A DNA stretch of 64,000 nt from the NCBI GenBank assembly GCA_947589415.1, contig CANQBP010000008.1, forward strand, positions 1-64,000. The letters are read 5' to 3'. Within the stretch, counting starts at the first letter, position 1; every line of letters starts with the position of its first letter. Both the position numbers and the translations under genes were made by a program. Under the pieces are notes generated by a model. It saw only the letters and a program-made list of their open reading frames with translations, was not told the origin of the DNA and did not search any database. The DNA is from an uncultured Clostridia bacterium (GTDB lineage Bacteria; Bacillota; Clostridia; Oscillospirales; Acutalibacteraceae). Shown here piece by piece: positions 55,749-64,000 of the stretch.

Positions 55749-56942
55749 ATGACTGCTTTTTTAAGAAGAACATGGGCAGAGGTCGATGTCGATGCTATCA
55801 GGCATAATTACAACATAATAAGACAAACTGTTCGGAAAGATACGGATATAATGTGTGTTATAAAGGCCGACGGCTACGGTCACGGGGCGGTATTTCTCGC
55901 AAAGCTGTATGAGGAATTGGGTGCGGATAAATTTGCCGTGTCTAATATAGAGGAAGCTATGCAGCTTCGTGAAAACGGGGTCAGTCTGCCAATACTTATA
56001 CTCGGCTTTACGCCTGCGGAAATGGCAAAACAGCTTGCGGATAATGATATTTCTCAAGCGGTTTTTACAGATGAATACGCAAGGGAACTTTCACGTTTTG
56101 CCGCCGAAGATAATGTAAACGTAAAAATTCATATAAAACTCGATACGGGAATGAGCCGTATCGGATTTATGTATCAGAATACGGAACGTGATGCCCAATC
56201 GATCGACACAATAGAAAAAGTGTGTTCTCTGCCTAATCTTATACATGAGGGGATATTTACACATTTCGCTATGTCAGATGAGGGAGAGGAGGGAGTAATT
56301 CCTACTACTCACCAGCTTGACTGTTTTGTCAGTGCTGTGGAAAAACTGAAGGCAAAAGGAATTGAATTTGAAACTGTGCATTGTTCAAACAGCGGTGCAA
56401 TAATAGATTATAAGCAGGCAAATTTTGACTGCGTTCGTGCGGGAATAATTTTGTACGGGCTTTCCCCGTCGGCAAAATTGGCAGGAAAATTGGATTTACG
56501 ACCCGCAATGAAGATAAAAAGTGTTGTAGCGCAGATAAAGACCGTTGCGGCTGATACTCCCGTAAGTTACGGCGGTACGTTCGTTACGGATAAGCCTACA
56601 AAAACAGCCACCGTGCCGATAGGCTATGCGGACGGATATACGAGAAGTCTCGGAAACCGTGCGTATATGACCGTGAGGGGCAAAAAAGCACCTGTTATCG
56701 GACGTGTGTGTATGGATCAGGTAATGCTTGATGTAAGCGGAATAGATGATGTAAAGGTCGGTGATGAAGTTACCGTGATAGGCAACGGAAGCGATAATGC
56801 ATTGTCGTTTGACGATATAGCGAAACTTACCGGAACAATAAATTATGAGGTAGTATGTCTTGTTGGAAAGCGTGTGCCGAGGGTTTATTTAAAGGGTGGA
56901 AAAAATATAGCCATAATGGACAGTTTGAGATCAAATGTTTAA
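55749..56942 (+). CDS. alr: Alanine racemase
   Basis: 397 residues; PLP enzyme making D-Ala for peptidoglycan. The PLP lysine is K39 in VIKADGYGHG. The catalytic tyrosine lies in GYADGYTRSL, and the CMDQ segment in IGRVCMDQVMLD is typical. ATG 55749 was chosen because GAGGCG is upstream; TTG 55734 would make that site coding. It is followed 59 bases later by polA, a neighbour with no obvious functional link. Confidence 0.96.
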   Translation: MTAFLRRTWAEVDVDAIRHNYNIIRQTVRKDTDIMCVIKADGYGHGAVFLAKLYEELGADKFAVSNIEEAMQLRENGVSLPILILGFTPAEMAKQLADNDISQAVFTDEYARELSRFAAEDNVNVKIHIKLDTGMSRIGFMYQNTERDAQSIDTIEKVCSLPNLIHEGIFTHFAMSDEGEEGVIPTTHQLDCFVSAVEKLKAKGIEFETVHCSNSGAIIDYKQANFDCVRAGIILYGLSPSAKLAGKLDLRPAMKIKSVVAQIKTVAADTPVSYGGTFVTDKPTKTATVPIGYADGYTRSLGNRAYMTVRGKKAPVIGRVCMDQVMLDVSGIDDVKVGDEVTVIGNGSDNALSFDDIAKLTGTINYEVVCLVGKRVPRVYLKGGKNIAIMDSLRSNV

Positions 56943-57001
56943 TATTTATACGCAAGCGAGTGGGATTTTAAATTTATGATTTTCAGAGGGGAATTTATAA
57001 T

Positions 57002-59590
57002 ATGAAGCTCTTGGTTCTTGACGGAAACAGTATTCTTAACCGTGCTTTTTACGGAATAAAACTCTTGACAACAAAAAACGGACAATATACAAATGCAATA
57101 TACGGATTTATGACAACCTTTCAGAAACTGCTTGACGAAAGTAATCCCGATGCGGTCGCTGTCGCATTCGACCTTAAAGCACCTACATTCCGACACAAAA
57201 TGTATGCAGGATATAAGTCAAACAGAAAAGGTATGCCCGACGAGCTTGCGCAACAATTACAGCCGCTTAAAGATCTGATATCTGCTCTCGGATATAAAAT
57301 AGTTACCTGCGAGGGATATGAGGCAGATGATATACTCGGTACACTTGCAAAAAAATGTACCGATGAGGGCTGCGAATGTATTATAGCAACAGGCGACAGG
57401 GATAGTTTGCAGCTTGTTTCACCAACTGTTTCCGTTAGAATGGCAGCAACTAAATTCGGTAAACCCGAAGTGACGCTGTATGATGAGGCAAAAATAAAAG
57501 AAGTGTACGGCGTGAAGCCAAAACAACTTATTGACATAAAGGCAATCCAAGGAGATACCTCGGACTGTATCCCCGGTGTACCGGGAATAGGAGAAAAAGG
57601 AGCAAAAGACCTTATAACAAGATTTGGAAATCTTGACCATATATATGAAAATCTTGAAACGATAGACGTTAAACCGGGCATAAGGAAAAAACTTACCGAG
57701 GGCAAAGAAAGTGCATATATGAGCCGCACACTCGGTACTATCAATACGGAAGCTCCGATAGATACGAATATAGAACACTATATACCGAAAGAAAAAGATA
57801 AGTCGGCGGTCGCAACACAAATGGCAAAGCTCGAATTTTTTTCACTTATGGAAAAATGGGGTGTGGGAGCCGAGGATATAGGACATATCCGGACTGATAC
57901 GGATAATTTGCAGGAAAACAGAACACTTGAATTTGTAACGGACTTTGACCTGTTAAAATTATACGGTGAGCTTGAGGGAAAAACGGTAGACTTCCTCGCA
58001 AAAACCGACGGGGCAGACATAACGGGGCTTAAATTCAGCGTTGATGATAAAGTATATACCGCTGATAACTTTACAGAGAATTTTCAGGATTTTGCGGAGA
58101 AATTTCTCGGCAATAAGAACATAAAAAAGAGAACGCATAATATCAAACCTGTTTTTGCTGTTGCCGACAAAACAGGTTTTGAGTGCGGGGGAATAGAATT
58201 TGATACCATGCTTGCCGGGTATCTCTTAAACCCTAATGCCTCCGATTATGTTATGGAAAGGCTTGTCGGGGAATATGGGATATCCCCTCTTAAAACCGAT
58301 AAGCCGACAGGACTTGAGAGTTTTATACCGCTTGCGGATATGCTGGCAAAAGAAATAGAGGCAAAAGAACAGACGTCACTTTTGCATGATATAGAAATCC
58401 CGCTTGCCGAGGTGCTTGCCTCAATGGAAAATACGGGCTTTGCCGTTGACAGACAAGGAATTTACGAATACGGCGAAAGCATGAATGATGAAATCGACAA
58501 GCTAAGGGCGAGTATATGCGGATATGTCGGCTATGATTTTAATATAAACTCACCGAAGCAGTTAGGCTCGGCACTTTTTGAAAAACTTGCCCTGCCTAAG
58601 GGAAAAAAGACAAAAAGCGGGTATTCTACAAGTGCGGAGGTTCTTGAAGAGCTGAAGGACAGCCACCCCGTTATAAACGAAATACTTGAATACCGAACAC
58701 TCACAAAGCTGAAATCCACGTATTGTGACGGACTCCTCAAGGTCATAGGAGAGGACGGGAGAATACATTCGAGCTTTAACCAGACGGAAACCAGAACCGG
58801 CAGAATAAGCTCGACAGAACCTAATTTACAGAATATCCCCGTCAGAACAGATAGGGGAAAGGAGTTCAGAAGGTTTTTTACGGCGCCGGACGGATATAAA
58901 CTTGTTGATGCGGATTATTCGCAGATTGAGCTTAGGGTACTTGCACATATCGCAAATGATGAGAATATGATAGAGGCTTTTAAAAACAATTATGATATCC
59001 ATACCTCAACGGCAGCTAAAGTATTCGGACTTCCCGATGATATGGTGACATCGCAGCTAAGAAGCCGTGCTAAGGCTGTAAATTTCGGAATAGTTTACGG
59101 TATAGGAGCTTTTTCTCTGTCCAAGGATATAGGAGTATCCAGAAGAGAAGCGGATAAATATATAAAAGACTATCTCAAGTTGTACAGTGGTATAGACAAT
59201 TATATGAAAAACGTTGTTGAAAAGGCTAAGAGTGACGGCTATGTCACTACCATGTTCGGAAGAAGAAGATATCTGCCCGAACTTGCCGCATCAAATCATA
59301 ATATCCGATCTTTCGGAGAAAGGGTAGCAAGAAATATGCCGATACAGGGAAGTGCGGCGGATATAATCAAAATAGCTATGATAAGAGTTTTTGAAAGGCT
59401 CAAAAAGGAAAATATGAAATCTAAGCTCATACTTCAGGTTCATGATGAACTCATTGTTGAAGCTCCCGAAGAAGAGGCGGAAAAGGCTGCCCTGCTGTTG
59501 AGTGAGGAAATGCAGAACGCGGTAAAACTTACTGTTCCGCTGACGGCAGATGCGGGAACGGGAAAAACATGGTATGAAGCAAAAGCGTAA
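57002..59590 (+). CDS. polA: DNA polymerase I
   Basis: 862 residues. 5' nuclease domain (1-~290, LLVLDGNSILNRAFYG), a degenerate 3'-5' exonuclease region (~310-470) lacking the D-x-E metal motif (VDFLAKTDGADITGL in its place), and the polymerase domain with motif A DYSQIELRVLAH, motif B RSRAKAVNFGIVYG and motif C VHDE. It fills gaps and removes RNA primers. Loss of proofreading is common in Firmicutes PolA. ywlE follows after 18 bases. Confidence 0.96.
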   Translation: MKLLVLDGNSILNRAFYGIKLLTTKNGQYTNAIYGFMTTFQKLLDESNPDAVAVAFDLKAPTFRHKMYAGYKSNRKGMPDELAQQLQPLKDLISALGYKIVTCEGYEADDILGTLAKKCTDEGCECIIATGDRDSLQLVSPTVSVRMAATKFGKPEVTLYDEAKIKEVYGVKPKQLIDIKAIQGDTSDCIPGVPGIGEKGAKDLITRFGNLDHIYENLETIDVKPGIRKKLTEGKESAYMSRTLGTINTEAPIDTNIEHYIPKEKDKSAVATQMAKLEFFSLMEKWGVGAEDIGHIRTDTDNLQENRTLEFVTDFDLLKLYGELEGKTVDFLAKTDGADITGLKFSVDDKVYTADNFTENFQDFAEKFLGNKNIKKRTHNIKPVFAVADKTGFECGGIEFDTMLAGYLLNPNASDYVMERLVGEYGISPLKTDKPTGLESFIPLADMLAKEIEAKEQTSLLHDIEIPLAEVLASMENTGFAVDRQGIYEYGESMNDEIDKLRASICGYVGYDFNINSPKQLGSALFEKLALPKGKKTKSGYSTSAEVLEELKDSHPVINEILEYRTLTKLKSTYCDGLLKVIGEDGRIHSSFNQTETRTGRISSTEPNLQNIPVRTDRGKEFRRFFTAPDGYKLVDADYSQIELRVLAHIANDENMIEAFKNNYDIHTSTAAKVFGLPDDMVTSQLRSRAKAVNFGIVYGIGAFSLSKDIGVSRREADKYIKDYLKLYSGIDNYMKNVVEKAKSDGYVTTMFGRRRYLPELAASNHNIRSFGERVARNMPIQGSAADIIKIAMIRVFERLKKENMKSKLILQVHDELIVEAPEEEAEKAALLLSEEMQNAVKLTVPLTADAGTGKTWYEAKA

Positions 59591-59608
59591 AAATGGAGGG
59601 GTGCAAAT

Positions 59609-60070
59609 ATGCTGCATATATTATTTGTTTGTACGGGCAATACCTGCCGCAGTCCTATGGCAGAGGCGATATTTGCAAAAAAGTCGGAGGATTACGGAAT
59701 AAAAAGTATAATAAGCAGTGCGGGGATAGGATTTGTGGGTGAAAGCGGAGTATCAAAAAATGCCGTGACCGTCTGTAATGAGATAGACATAGATATCAGC
59801 GGACACAAACCCAGAATCATACGTGAAAGGGATCTTGAGGTTGCCGATATTTTTGTTGCCATGACCGATGCACACGCCGAAACACTTAAAGCTATCGGGG
59901 TGGAAGACAAAAAAATTTATGTTTTGGGCAACGGTATCCCCGATCCGTACGGCTCGGATCTCGTTACATACAGAAGATGTCGAAGAGATATAGAACAGGC
60001 GACCGTTGAACTATGTGAATATATAAAAAGGAATTATCCTCAATGTGTCGGAGGAATACCAAGTGAATAA
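59609..60070 (+). CDS. ywlE: Low-molecular-weight phosphatase, YwlE-type protein-arginine phosphatase
   Basis: 153 residues. The phosphatase loop is C8-TGNT-C13-R-S. The threonine (T12) where tyrosine phosphatases carry Ile/Leu is the residue reported to give arginine specificity in Bacillus YwlE. The catalytic acid lies in IPDPYGSD (~116). It would reverse McsB-type phosphoarginine marks; mcsB is not in the window. Its end overlaps the rimI start (GTG 60063). Confidence 0.82.
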   Translation: MLHILFVCTGNTCRSPMAEAIFAKKSEDYGIKSIISSAGIGFVGESGVSKNAVTVCNEIDIDISGHKPRIIRERDLEVADIFVAMTDAHAETLKAIGVEDKKIYVLGNGIPDPYGSDLVTYRRCRRDIEQATVELCEYIKRNYPQCVGGIPSE

Positions 60071-60560
60071 ATATACACTTGTTCCTATGAATGAAAATCA
60101 TATACCCGAACTTGCAGATATTGAGAAAATTTGTTTTTCCCAGCCGTGGTCGGAAAAAAGCCTTAGAGAAGAACTTGACAACAGAACTGCACATTTTATT
60201 GTTGCGGAATTTAATGGTGTGGTCGTGGGTTATATAGGTGTTTTTGTAGTGTATGAAAGCTGCGATATTTCCAATATAGCAGTATTGCCCGAATACAGAC
60301 GTCAGGGTATAGGCAGATTTTTACTTGAGGGAGCTTGTGATATTGCCGAAAAATGCGGTGCAGAGTCTGTATCTTTGGAAGTACGTCCGTCAAATGTCGG
60401 TGCGTTGGCACTCTATAAGTCTGTCGGGTTTGAGGAGGTAGGACTAAGAAAAGGTTTTTACAGAAACCCCTCGGAGGACGGTCTTATATTGTCGAAAAAA
60501 CTGAATAATAAAGAAAACGGTGAGGAAAATGAAGATTTTATCAATAGAAAGCTCGTGTGA
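60063..60560 (+). CDS. rimI: Ribosomal protein alanine acetyltransferase RimI-like (GNAT)
   Basis: 165 residues of the GNAT fold. The acetyl-CoA motif is RRQGIGRFLLE, preceded by ISNIAVLPEYR, and the C-terminal part has LEVRPSNVGALALYKSVGFEEVG. GTG 60063 has GGAGG 8 bases upstream and overlaps the ywlE stop. In Firmicutes it is usually next to tsaD, as here. Its 3' end overlaps the tsaD start by 32 bases, which implies coupled expression. Confidence 0.9.
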   Translation: MNKYTLVPMNENHIPELADIEKICFSQPWSEKSLREELDNRTAHFIVAEFNGVVVGYIGVFVVYESCDISNIAVLPEYRRQGIGRFLLEGACDIAEKCGAESVSLEVRPSNVGALALYKSVGFEEVGLRKGFYRNPSEDGLILSKKLNNKENGEENEDFINRKLV

Positions 60561-61551
60561 TGAAACAGCGGCTGCCGTGATAGAGGACGGCAGGAAAATA
60601 ATATCATCAGTGGTTGCAACTCAAGTCGATGAACATAAGCTATACGGCGGGGTTGTTCCGGAAATAGCATCAAGACGACATTGTGAGTCGATAAACGGAG
60701 TTGTTTTTGAAGCACTTGAACGTGCGGACACGGATCTTTCAAATATTGACGCACTTGCCGTTACGTATGCTCCGGGACTTATAGGCGCACTCCTTGTGGG
60801 TGTGAATTTTGCAAAGGGCTTATCGCTTGCCACGGGTCTGCCGCTTATACCGGTGCATCATCTCCGTGCGCATATTGCGGCTAATTACCTCGCACATGAC
60901 GGACTTGAACCTCCCTTTTTATGCCTTGTGGTATCGGGCGGACACAGCCATATTGTTGAAGTAAAAAGTTACACAGAAATGAAGGTTATCGGGAGAACAA
61001 GGGACGATGCGGCAGGTGAGGCATTTGACAAGGCGGCGAGAACTATGGGTATGCCGTATCCGGGAGGAATACATCTCGATAAAGCGGCGGAATTTGGAAA
61101 TGAGCAGCGTTACATTTTGCCGCAGCCTAAGGTAAGCGGAGCAGAATTTGATTTCAGTTTTTCCGGTCTGAAAACCGCCGTTATAAACCTTATACATAAC
61201 GCAAATCAAAAGGGCGAGGAGATAAATAAAAATGATTTGTGTGCATCTTTTCGCAAGGCGGTCGTTGACAGCCTTATAAATAATTTTATCGGGGCTGCGG
61301 AAAAACTCGGCTATGATAAACTGGTTCTTGCAGGGGGAGTGTCGGCAAATTCTCTTTTAAGAAGAAGAGCCTTGGAGGAAGCTGAAAAAAGAGGTTGGGT
61401 ATGCTGCTATCCGCCGATAGAGCTTTGCGGTGACAACGCTGCTATGGTCGGCGCACAGGCATATTATGAATACATGGCGGGAAATACAGCCGATATGACA
61501 TTGAATGCGGCTGCGACAAAGAATATAGAATTATCGTTTGACAAAACATAA
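60529..61551 (+). CDS. tsaD: tRNA N6-threonylcarbamoyladenosine transferase TsaD
   Basis: 340 residues. ASKHA-fold protein that with TsaB and TsaE transfers threonylcarbamoyl to A37 of ANN-decoding tRNAs. Starts MKILSIESSCDETAAAVIEDG; metal ligands lie in PVHHLRAHIAAN; VSGGHSHIVEV, DDAAGEAFDKAAR and LAGGVSANSLLR follow. tsaB and tsaE are not adjacent in this window. ATG 60529 is chosen from the family N-terminus; GTG 60520 is an alternative. Terminator follows immediately. Confidence 0.96.
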   Translation: MKILSIESSCDETAAAVIEDGRKIISSVVATQVDEHKLYGGVVPEIASRRHCESINGVVFEALERADTDLSNIDALAVTYAPGLIGALLVGVNFAKGLSLATGLPLIPVHHLRAHIAANYLAHDGLEPPFLCLVVSGGHSHIVEVKSYTEMKVIGRTRDDAAGEAFDKAARTMGMPYPGGIHLDKAAEFGNEQRYILPQPKVSGAEFDFSFSGLKTAVINLIHNANQKGEEINKNDLCASFRKAVVDSLINNFIGAAEKLGYDKLVLAGGVSANSLLRRRALEEAEKRGWVCCYPPIELCGDNAAMVGAQAYYEYMAGNTADMTLNAAATKNIELSFDKT

Positions 61552-61595
61552 AAATTTCCCGAAGGATCTGTCAGGTGCGATCCTTCGGGAAATTT
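61552..61595. terminator. Bidirectional terminator between tsaD and the tetR-type gene
   Basis: A perfect 17-base-pair stem (61552-61568 with 61579-61595) with a 10-base loop, then TT on the plus strand and an A/T-rich stretch beyond. It serves the convergent genes. Confidence 0.88.
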
Positions 61596-61609
61596 TTCAT
61601 ATTACATTA

Positions 61610-62173
61610 TCACAGGCTCATATACCTTCTTACGGCATAATCCTTACAATCATCAACAAGATCAACAATATGCTTTACTATAACCTCCGGGGGTTCTTTT
61701 ATTCCTTTATTTACCCACGATACAACGCTGCCGATTATTCCGTATGAGAAAAATTCGGCAATAAACATTTTATCGTTGTTTTCGATGAGTTTTTTACCCG
61801 AAACATCATCTATTACTTCGGAAAAAATTTTCGTGCTTATTTGATGCATATATTTTTCAAATTCCGAATTATATGATGTGTGAAGGGCGTTAATATAAAA
61901 TTTGGAATTATTGCTGACAACAGTAAGCATTTTCAGCAAATTTTCACTCCAGTTACTTATAGTGAGATCGTTTGCAAAAGGAGTGATAACTTCATTAAAG
62001 AATATACGATTAAGCAGATCGTACTTATCTTGAAAATGGTAATAGAATGTCTGTCGGTTTATACCGCAGACATTTGCTATATCGGATATTGTAATTTTCT
62101 CAAACGGCTTTTTCTGCATCAGTTCCTTAAAGCCGTTTGATATGACTTTTTTTGTAATAGATGATTCTGACAC
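61610..62173 (-). CDS. TetR/AcrR-family regulator (DhaS-like)
   Basis: 187 residues. N-terminal helix-turn-helix ITISDIANVCGINRQTFYYHF (~26-46), then a C-terminal helical ligand domain with the features of TetR_C_8 types (for example SYGIIGSVVSWVNKGIKEPPEVI). GTG 62173 has GGAGG upstream. It is divergent from the agmatine deiminase gene, so a role in controlling polyamine synthesis is inferred from position. The signal is unknown. Confidence 0.85.
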   Translation of the reverse strand: MSESSITKKVISNGFKELMQKKPFEKITISDIANVCGINRQTFYYHFQDKYDLLNRIFFNEVITPFANDLTISNWSENLLKMLTVVSNNSKFYINALHTSYNSEFEKYMHQISTKIFSEVIDDVSGKKLIENNDKMFIAEFFSYGIIGSVVSWVNKGIKEPPEVIVKHIVDLVDDCKDYAVRRYMSL

Positions 62174-62199
62174 GACAGCCTCCGAAATGTTTTTTTATT

Positions 62200-62225
62200 A
62201 TAATTAAGTATATCATAATTAAGTA
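62200..62225. promoter_or_regulatory. Direct-repeat operator candidate in the tetR-type promoter
   Basis: ATAATTAAGTA occurs twice with a 15-base period (62200-62210 and 62215-62225). On the minus strand a promoter TTGCAA (62236-62231), 17-base spacer and TATACT (62213-62208) overlaps both copies. This fits autorepression by the TetR-type regulator; unusual in being direct rather than inverted. Confidence 0.5.
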
Positions 62226-62396
62226 ATATTTGCAACAACCCTAATTTAAAAATACGGAAATGATTGAGTTTTATGAGTTTTTTTATACGTATTGAAATGT
62301 AATTTATTTTGTTGTAGAATTAGTGTACACGGTATAGAAAAATCTTAAATTGATATACGGAGGTATATGCCGTTTTGTGTCGGCATAGGGAATAAT

Positions 62397-63503
62397 ATGA
62401 AAATTTTAAATAGTGAGCCAAAGGCAGACGGTTTTTTCATGCCTGCCGAATTTTCTAAGCATGACGGCTGTATCCTTATATGGCCTCATAGAAGGGATTC
62501 ATGGCAGAACGGAGCTTATGCCGCAAGAAGGGCATTTGCGGAGCTTATAAGTATAATATCACTTTCGGAAAAGGTAACGGTGTGTGCGAGATACGAGGAT
62601 TATGACAGCGCACGTAAGGCTTTGCCGAGTAATGTACGTGTTGTTGAAATGAGCAGCGATGACAGTTGGGCAAGAGATGTTGCGCCGACATTTGTTACCG
62701 ACGGGCGTACCTTACGGGGTATCGACTGGGGGTTTAACGCATGGGGAGGACTTAACGACGGATTGTATTTCCCGTGGGACAAGGATAATAAAATGGCAAG
62801 AAAATTATGTGATCTTCTCGATGCAGATACATATGACAAGCGTGATTTTATACTTGAGGGCGGTTCGATACATACAGACGGGGAAGGTACAATTTTAACT
62901 ACCGAGGAATGTCTGCTCGGAAAAGGGAGAAATCCCAATATGACCAAAGGTGAAATAGAAAATATGCTTTGCACCTGTCTGGGTGCGGAAAAAGTAATTT
63001 GGCTCAAGAGGGGCATATATAACGATGAAACAAACGGACATATTGATAATATATGCGCCTTTACTTCCCCTGCCGAGGTCGTTTTGGCATGGACAGATGA
63101 TAAAAATGACCCGCAGTATGAAATATCTTCCGAGTGTATTGAGATACTGCGTAATTCTAAAGATGCGAAAGGAAGAAAAATAAAGGTGCATAAGCTGCCG
63201 CTTCCGAAACCGATACATATTACGGAGGAGGAATGTATGGGGCTTGATGATATGGACGAAGTTCCGACAAGAGTGCCGGGAGAACGCCTTGCCGCATCAT
63301 ACGTGAATTTTTATATATCGAACGGTGCAGTGATTGTGCCGCAATTCGGGGATAAAAACGATATGGAGGCAGTTAATATATTACAAAAGCTGTTTCCCGA
63401 CAGAAAGGTCACGGGACTGAAAAATTCAAGAGATATACTTATAGGCGGCGGAAATATACATTGTATAACACAACAAATACCATGCATAATGCGGGAGGAT
63501 TAA
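62397..63503 (+). CDS. aguA: Agmatine deiminase
   Basis: 368 residues of the PAD/AguA fold. It hydrolyses agmatine to N-carbamoylputrescine and ammonia. Starts MKILNSEPKADGFFMPAEFSKHDG; substrate and catalytic residues lie in LEGGSIHTDGEG, NGHIDN and the C-terminal cysteine motif GGGNIHC (nucleophile Cys near residue 357). ATG 62397 matches the family N-terminus; ATG 62367 lies only 3 bases after GGAGG and would add ten unconserved residues. aguB follows after one base. Together they make putrescine from arginine-derived agmatine. Confidence 0.94.
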   Translation: MKILNSEPKADGFFMPAEFSKHDGCILIWPHRRDSWQNGAYAARRAFAELISIISLSEKVTVCARYEDYDSARKALPSNVRVVEMSSDDSWARDVAPTFVTDGRTLRGIDWGFNAWGGLNDGLYFPWDKDNKMARKLCDLLDADTYDKRDFILEGGSIHTDGEGTILTTEECLLGKGRNPNMTKGEIENMLCTCLGAEKVIWLKRGIYNDETNGHIDNICAFTSPAEVVLAWTDDKNDPQYEISSECIEILRNSKDAKGRKIKVHKLPLPKPIHITEEECMGLDDMDEVPTRVPGERLAASYVNFYISNGAVIVPQFGDKNDMEAVNILQKLFPDRKVTGLKNSRDILIGGGNIHCITQQIPCIMRED

Positions 63504-63504
63504 A

Positions 63505-64000
63505 ATGAGAAAAATCAAGGTTTCGGCAGTTCAACTGTCAATGAGCAATAATGTGAAAGAAAATATAGACAATGCGGAAAAATATGTTCGTATTGCAGCC
63601 CGTGAGGGGGCAAATATTATACTTCTTCCGGAGCTTTTTGAAAATCTGTATTTTTGTCAGGAGAGAAATTACGATTATTACAGGTTTGCCTCAAGTGCGG
63701 ACGAAAATCCGGCGGTAAATCATTTTAAAAATATATGTCGGGAACTGAATGTTGTAATGCCGATCAGCTTTTACGAAAAACATATAAATTCCGTATATAA
63801 TTCCGCAGCGGTTATAGATGCGGACGGAACAGTACTCGGTATATACAGAAAATCTCATATTCCCGATGATCACTATTATCAGGAAAAGTTTTATTTTACA
63901 CCCGGAGATACCGGTTTTAAGGTATGGAATACAAAATTCGGGAAAATAGGGGTAGGTATATGCTGGGATCAATGGTTTCCCGAAGCCGCACGCTGTATGG
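63505..64000 (+). CDS. aguB: N-carbamoylputrescine amidase, cut by the window edge
   Basis: The first ~165 residues of a nitrilase-fold enzyme that hydrolyses N-carbamoylputrescine to putrescine, CO2 and ammonia. The Glu-Lys-Cys catalytic triad is in view: PELFENLYF, YRKSHIPDDHYYQEKFYF and GICWDQWFPEAAR. GGAGG precedes ATG 63505. It starts 1 base after aguA stops, so the two genes are coupled. The C-terminal part lies beyond the window. Confidence 0.93.
   Translation, partial: MRKIKVSAVQLSMSNNVKENIDNAEKYVRIAAREGANIILLPELFENLYFCQERNYDYYRFASSADENPAVNHFKNICRELNVVMPISFYEKHINSVYNSAAVIDADGTVLGIYRKSHIPDDHYYQEKFYFTPGDTGFKVWNTKFGKIGVGICWDQWFPEAARCM

Overview
The window looks like the replication-origin region of an AT-rich Clostridia chromosome, most likely an anaerobic gut member of the Oscillospiraceae/Ruminococcaceae group. 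This placement rests on gene order (serS-parB-parA-noc-rsmG-mnmG-mnmE-khpB-yidC-yidD-rnpA-rpmH // dnaA-dnaN-yaaA-recF-remB-gyrB-gyrA), low GC, frequent TTG starts, a DUF6514-type gene, a Bce-type peptide-resistance module and a probable queuine-lyase. It comes from recognition and was not computed.

Layout. 1-1749: the right end of an integrated element. It holds the 5' part of a Cas12f (type V-F/V-U3)-like gene running off the left edge, a divergent tyrosine integrase, and a 3' fragment of tRNA-Met that is probably the attachment-site scar. An intact tRNA-Glu(TTC) follows. 2-5 kb: an HD-GYP cyclic-di-GMP phosphodiesterase and a stand-alone TrpB. 4.9-10 kb: a three-gene operon of an atypical Hsp90-family ATPase and two paralogous helical-repeat proteins of unknown function; this is the best candidate here for an undescribed system. 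10-22 kb (all minus strand): seryl-tRNA synthetase, chromosome segregation (ParAB, Noc, two parS sites), tRNA-modification genes and the membrane-insertion/RNase P/L34 cluster. 22-24 kb: oriC, with dnaA and an intergenic gap rich in DnaA-box-like sequences that mostly read TTCAACA instead of TCCACA. 24-33.7 kb (plus strand): DNA replication/topology genes with two zinc-ribbon membrane proteins and a YcxB-like protein inserted.

33.8-64 kb: mixed core and accessory functions. These are a probable queuine-salvage pair (radical SAM QueL-like plus YhhQ transporter), YchF, a phosphoesterase, a D,D-carboxypeptidase, and a sulfhydrylase preceded by a 21-residue leader peptide with a Cys-Cys pair. Next come a surface-glycan cassette (GtrA, FAD oxidoreductase, GT39-like), Pth-Mfd-PrsA-like, a complete Bce-type sensor/transporter module, Alr, PolA, a YwlE-type phosphatase, RimI, TsaD, and a TetR regulator divergent from agmatine deiminase and N-carbamoylputrescine amidase (putrescine synthesis), the latter cut by the right edge.

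Genes on either side of dnaA point away from it, as expected for a bidirectional origin. The exceptions are 0.7-10 kb (plus strand on the left arm, so head-on to the fork), ychF/phosphoesterase, and tetR. No rRNA genes, CRISPR array or recognisable riboswitch lies in the window.
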